16,109 nucleotides of DNA from an uncultured Candidatus Melainabacteria bacterium (GTDB lineage Bacteria > Cyanobacteriota > Vampirovibrionia > Gastranaerophilales > Gastranaerophilaceae). Where the stretch lies: the NCBI GenBank assembly GCA_934773085.1, contig CAKVMU010000013.1, forward strand, positions 1-16,109, written 5' to 3'. Position numbers and translations under genes: made by a program. Of the stretch, positions 13,926-16,109 are shown one piece after another; the first letter of the stretch is position 1, and each line of letters opens with the position of its first letter. The notes under the pieces were generated by a model. It saw nothing but the letters and a program-made list of their open reading frames with translations, was not told the origin of the DNA and did not search any database.

Positions 13926-14540
13926 ATGGGACAGATACATAATATTGAGAAACTGACAGACTGTAAATTTTTGAATTTGTATCATTTAAATGCAACAAGC
14001 ATTCACAACACTCCTGTGTCATATTTTGTGGCATCCCGTGCGAAGAGTATTAACGAATTAAAAATAAAAACAGGTAAAAATACTCCGGATGGTGTAATTA
14101 TTTACAGTCTTTACGGAGAGAAAAAAGACAGGGTTGTATTGGTACGTCAGTACAGATATGCAATCGGCGGATACATCTATGAATTCCCGGCAGGTCTGGT
14201 AGAATCGAACGAAGAATTCCATGAGGGTGCAGTAAGAGAAATGTATGAGGAAACAGGACTGAAATTCACACCGCTGAAAGTAGATCCTGCATTTGAGAAA
14301 CCTTATTTCACAACGGTTGGCATGACAGATGAATCCTGCGCAACTGTTTACGGATATGCGGAAGGTGAAATCAGTAAAGATGCACAGGAAGACACAGAGG
14401 AAATTGAAGTTGTACTTGCTGACAGAGAAGAAGTAAAGAGGATTCTGCGTGAAGAAAATGTAGCAATCATGTGTGCATATCAGCTTATGCATTTCCTTCA
14501 GGATGAAGAACCTTTTGCATTTTTAAAGAAAGAGTTTTAA
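13926..14540 (+). CDS. Nudix hydrolase, ADP-ribose pyrophosphatase type
   Basis: 204 residues, ATG 13926 with AAGGAAG upstream. A full Nudix box (G-x5-E-x7-R-E-U-x-E-E-x-G-U) lies at residues 90-112: Gly90, Glu96, Arg104, Glu105, Glu108, Glu109, Gly111. It is preceded by VVLVRQYRYAIGGYIYEFPA, the QYR...E.PAG arrangement typical of ADP-sugar pyrophosphatases, which hydrolyse ADP-ribose to AMP and ribose 5-phosphate using Mg2+. The N-terminal 45 residues and a C-terminal helical part (DREEVKRILREENVAIMCAY) complete the fold. The exact substrate cannot be fixed from sequence. It lies 99 bases before the MATE gene on the same strand; whether they share a transcript is unclear. The weak hairpin between them near 14568-14587 has no T-run. 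Confidence 0.93.
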   Translation: MGQIHNIEKLTDCKFLNLYHLNATSIHNTPVSYFVASRAKSINELKIKTGKNTPDGVIIYSLYGEKKDRVVLVRQYRYAIGGYIYEFPAGLVESNEEFHEGAVREMYEETGLKFTPLKVDPAFEKPYFTTVGMTDESCATVYGYAEGEISKDAQEDTEEIEVVLADREEVKRILREENVAIMCAYQLMHFLQDEEPFAFLKKEF

Positions 14541-14639
14541 CAAGAAGAGATCCGTCTCAGCGCAAGAAGAATCCTGAATATGATTCTGAAAATTGACTGA
14601 TGAGTATCAATAATATTTTAAACAGGAGCAAAAAAGATA

Positions 14640-15974
14640 ATGGATGAGCGTAAACGAAGTTTACGAAAAGAAATAGTCAGGCTGGCACTTCCGATTGCAC
14701 TTCAGCAGTTCATGACAGCCCTGGTCGGAGCATGTGATGCGATCATGCTGGGAAAGTTAAGCCAGGATGCCATGTCAGCCGTATCACTGGCCACACAGGT
14801 TACTTTTGTATTTAATCTGTTTATGTTTGCATTTATGGCAGGCGAGAATATGTTTGTGGCACAATATTATGGGAAAGGGGATTACAAAGGTATTTCCCAG
14901 GTGTTCAGCCTTGTGACAAAGATTTGTGGATGTATTGCAGTGGTATTTCTGACAGGAACCCTTTTCTTTCCGGAACAGCTCATGAGAATCCTGACAAATG
15001 AGGAAACTCTGATCGTTCTGGGAAGTGAGTATTTAAGAGTCATCGGCATTTCCTATGTGTTTTCGGGAATTGCACAGACTTTCCTGGCAATCATGAAGAA
15101 CTGTGGTGCAGTAAATATGAGTACCCTGATCAATGGGGTTATGGTAATACTCAATATTGTATTGAATGCTGTTTTTATTTTCGGATTGTCCGGCTTTCCG
15201 AAGATGGGGATTAAAGGTGCTGCACTGGCGACTGTACTTGCAACAGTTGTGCAGTTCCTGTGGAGTGTTGGTTATGTATTGTGCAGGATTAGAGCTGTGA
15301 AATTCAGTCTGAGAAGCTGTGAGAAAAAGTTATTTGGCCGTTTCTGGCAGAAAGCCGTTCCGTTACTGATCAATAATCTTGCATGGGGAATAGGTTTTTC
15401 CATGTATTCTGTGATCATGGGACATCTGGGAACGGATGCCGTTGCCGCCAATGGAATAGCAAATATTTCCAAAAATCTTGTTGTATGCTTCTGCCTCGGA
15501 CTTGGAAATGCAGGCAGTATCATAGTGGGAAACCGTCTTGGTGCAGACCGCCTGCAGGAAGCAAAGGAGGCAGGCGGGACACTTACCAGAACTGCGATCA
15601 TTGCAGGAATTGTATCTGGTCTTGTCCTGATCGCCTTGTCCCCATTTATCACAAAAATGGTAGATCTCACCCCGACAGCCCGTGGATATCTGCAAAAAAT
15701 GCTGCTGATCTGTTCCTATTATATCGCAGGAAAATCAGTAAACTGTATGACAATAGGCGGAATCTTCGCAGCAGGCGGAGACTCCAAATTTGGAATGCTG
15801 TGTGATTCCGTAACGTTGTGGTGCATCACTGTTCCTCTGGGATGCATCTGTGCATTTATCCTGAAACTGCCGGTTATGGTTGTCTACTTTGTACTCAATC
15901 TGGACGAGATCATTAAACTGCCGGTGGTCTATAAACATTATAAGAAATATAAATGGATTAAGAATCTTACATAA
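14640..15974 (+). CDS. MATE-family multidrug/sodium efflux transporter
   Basis: 444 residues, ATG 14640 with CAGGAG (14623-14628) 11 bases upstream. Twelve hydrophobic segments in two similar halves fit the MATE length and layout. The start LRKEIVRLALPIALQQFMTA and LVGACDAIMLGKLSQDAMSA corresponds to the conserved helix 1-2 region (P-I-..Q......D...lG.lg..a.aa.s.a). The second half begins around LFGRFWQKAVPLLINNLAWG and repeats the pattern with MGHLGTDAVAANGIA. MATE proteins export cationic drugs or metabolites against H+ or Na+ gradients; the substrate is unknown. The closest subtypes are NorM/DinF-like transporters. A long hairpin follows at 15988, and a possible convergent gene begins at the right edge. 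Confidence 0.95.
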   Translation: MDERKRSLRKEIVRLALPIALQQFMTALVGACDAIMLGKLSQDAMSAVSLATQVTFVFNLFMFAFMAGENMFVAQYYGKGDYKGISQVFSLVTKICGCIAVVFLTGTLFFPEQLMRILTNEETLIVLGSEYLRVIGISYVFSGIAQTFLAIMKNCGAVNMSTLINGVMVILNIVLNAVFIFGLSGFPKMGIKGAALATVLATVVQFLWSVGYVLCRIRAVKFSLRSCEKKLFGRFWQKAVPLLINNLAWGIGFSMYSVIMGHLGTDAVAANGIANISKNLVVCFCLGLGNAGSIIVGNRLGADRLQEAKEAGGTLTRTAIIAGIVSGLVLIALSPFITKMVDLTPTARGYLQKMLLICSYYIAGKSVNCMTIGGIFAAGGDSKFGMLCDSVTLWCITVPLGCICAFILKLPVMVVYFVLNLDEIIKLPVVYKHYKKYKWIKNLT

Positions 15975-15987
15975 TTTTACACGCTTC

Positions 15988-16026
15988 ACAGGCACATATA
16001 CCGGATATCCGGGACTATGTGCCTGT
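15988..16026. terminator. Terminator-like hairpin after the MATE gene
   Basis: ACAGGCACATA (15988-15998) pairs perfectly with TATGTGCCTGT (16016-16026). The loop contains a further palindrome CCGGATATCCGG (16001-16012). The T-run is poor (CTTGTCTT). Between convergent genes it may work in both directions. Confidence 0.6.
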
Positions 16027-16032
16027 CTTGTC

Positions 16033-16109
16033 TTAATGATATTTATGCATCCGTACATAATAGCTGATGCATAAGATCACAGTGGCTCCGCTCCATGCTG
16101 CAATCTCTG
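16033..16109 (-). CDS. Possible C-terminal end of a convergent membrane-transporter gene (truncated by window)
   Basis: On the minus strand the frame open at the window edge reads EIAAWSGATVILCISYYVRM, then HKYH and TAA (16035-16033). A hydrophobic helix followed by a short basic end is how many MATE and similar 12-span transporters finish. Only 24 residues are visible, so the family is a guess; a chance open frame cannot be excluded. The hairpin at 15988-16026 directly after the stop supports a real gene end. Confidence 0.4.
   Translation of the reverse strand, partial: EIAAWSGATVILCISYYVRMHKYH

Noticed and set aside
1..16109. tRNA, rRNA, CRISPR arrays, insertion sequences
   Set aside because: Scanned by eye on both strands; no cloverleaf with the conserved T-loop, no regularly spaced repeats, no transposase signatures seen.

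Overview
The window looks like chromosome from an anaerobic, moderately A+T-rich Gram-positive Firmicute, most likely a gut Lachnospiraceae (Blautia/Ruminococcus/Dorea-like). This rests on the strong Shine-Dalgarno sites, the GH13 alpha-glucosidase type, the FMN-riboswitch/RibU pair, the secreted proteins with DI..D...EL loops and the DUF5684-like membrane protein. It is a taxonomic inference, not a measurement. The stretch from about 0.75 to 10.5 kb is visibly more A+T rich than the housekeeping genes at either end and reads as accessory DNA.

Layout. 1-757: the 3' end of a GH13 alpha-glucosidase, a terminator, and an antisense remnant resembling the end of a sugar-binding regulator. 758-2755: a glycine-zipper membrane protein whose reading frame is split at a T TTA AAG heptamer, then a secreted protein. 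3048-3091: an element made of a 21-bp block, 17 bp and TATAAT; it recurs with the same geometry at 11289-11332. 3149-7944: an XRE-type repressor-like gene divergent from a tight three-gene operon. The operon encodes a dynamin-like GTPase, a second compact GTPase (double-GTPase/TRAFAC type) and a GTPase-associated protein whose tail depends on a run of ten A. It ends at a long-stem terminator. 8020-10462: a polytopic membrane protein, a single-span protein with an extracellular domain, and a secreted protein with two SH3b domains. 10594-11043 (minus): a DUF5684-like membrane protein. 11411-12702: a small cluster of a two-span peptide, a PH-like membrane protein and a secreted OB-fold-like protein. 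12739-13798: promoter, FMN riboswitch, terminator and ribU. 13926-15974: an ADP-ribose-pyrophosphatase-type Nudix hydrolase and a MATE transporter, with what may be the tail of a convergent gene at the right edge.

The most interesting part is 3149-10462. A candidate autoregulated operon (two inverted 19-bp sites, one in each divergent promoter) encodes two unrelated GTPases plus an accessory protein, and is followed by membrane and secreted proteins. This gene set resembles the GTPase-centred conflict/defence systems built on dynamin-like, double-GTPase and GAP1-type proteins. No experimental role can be read from the sequence. Both frame disruptions in the window (886-892 and 7637-7646) call for a -1 shift at a plausible slippery site, so recoding, phase variation and plain indels all remain open.
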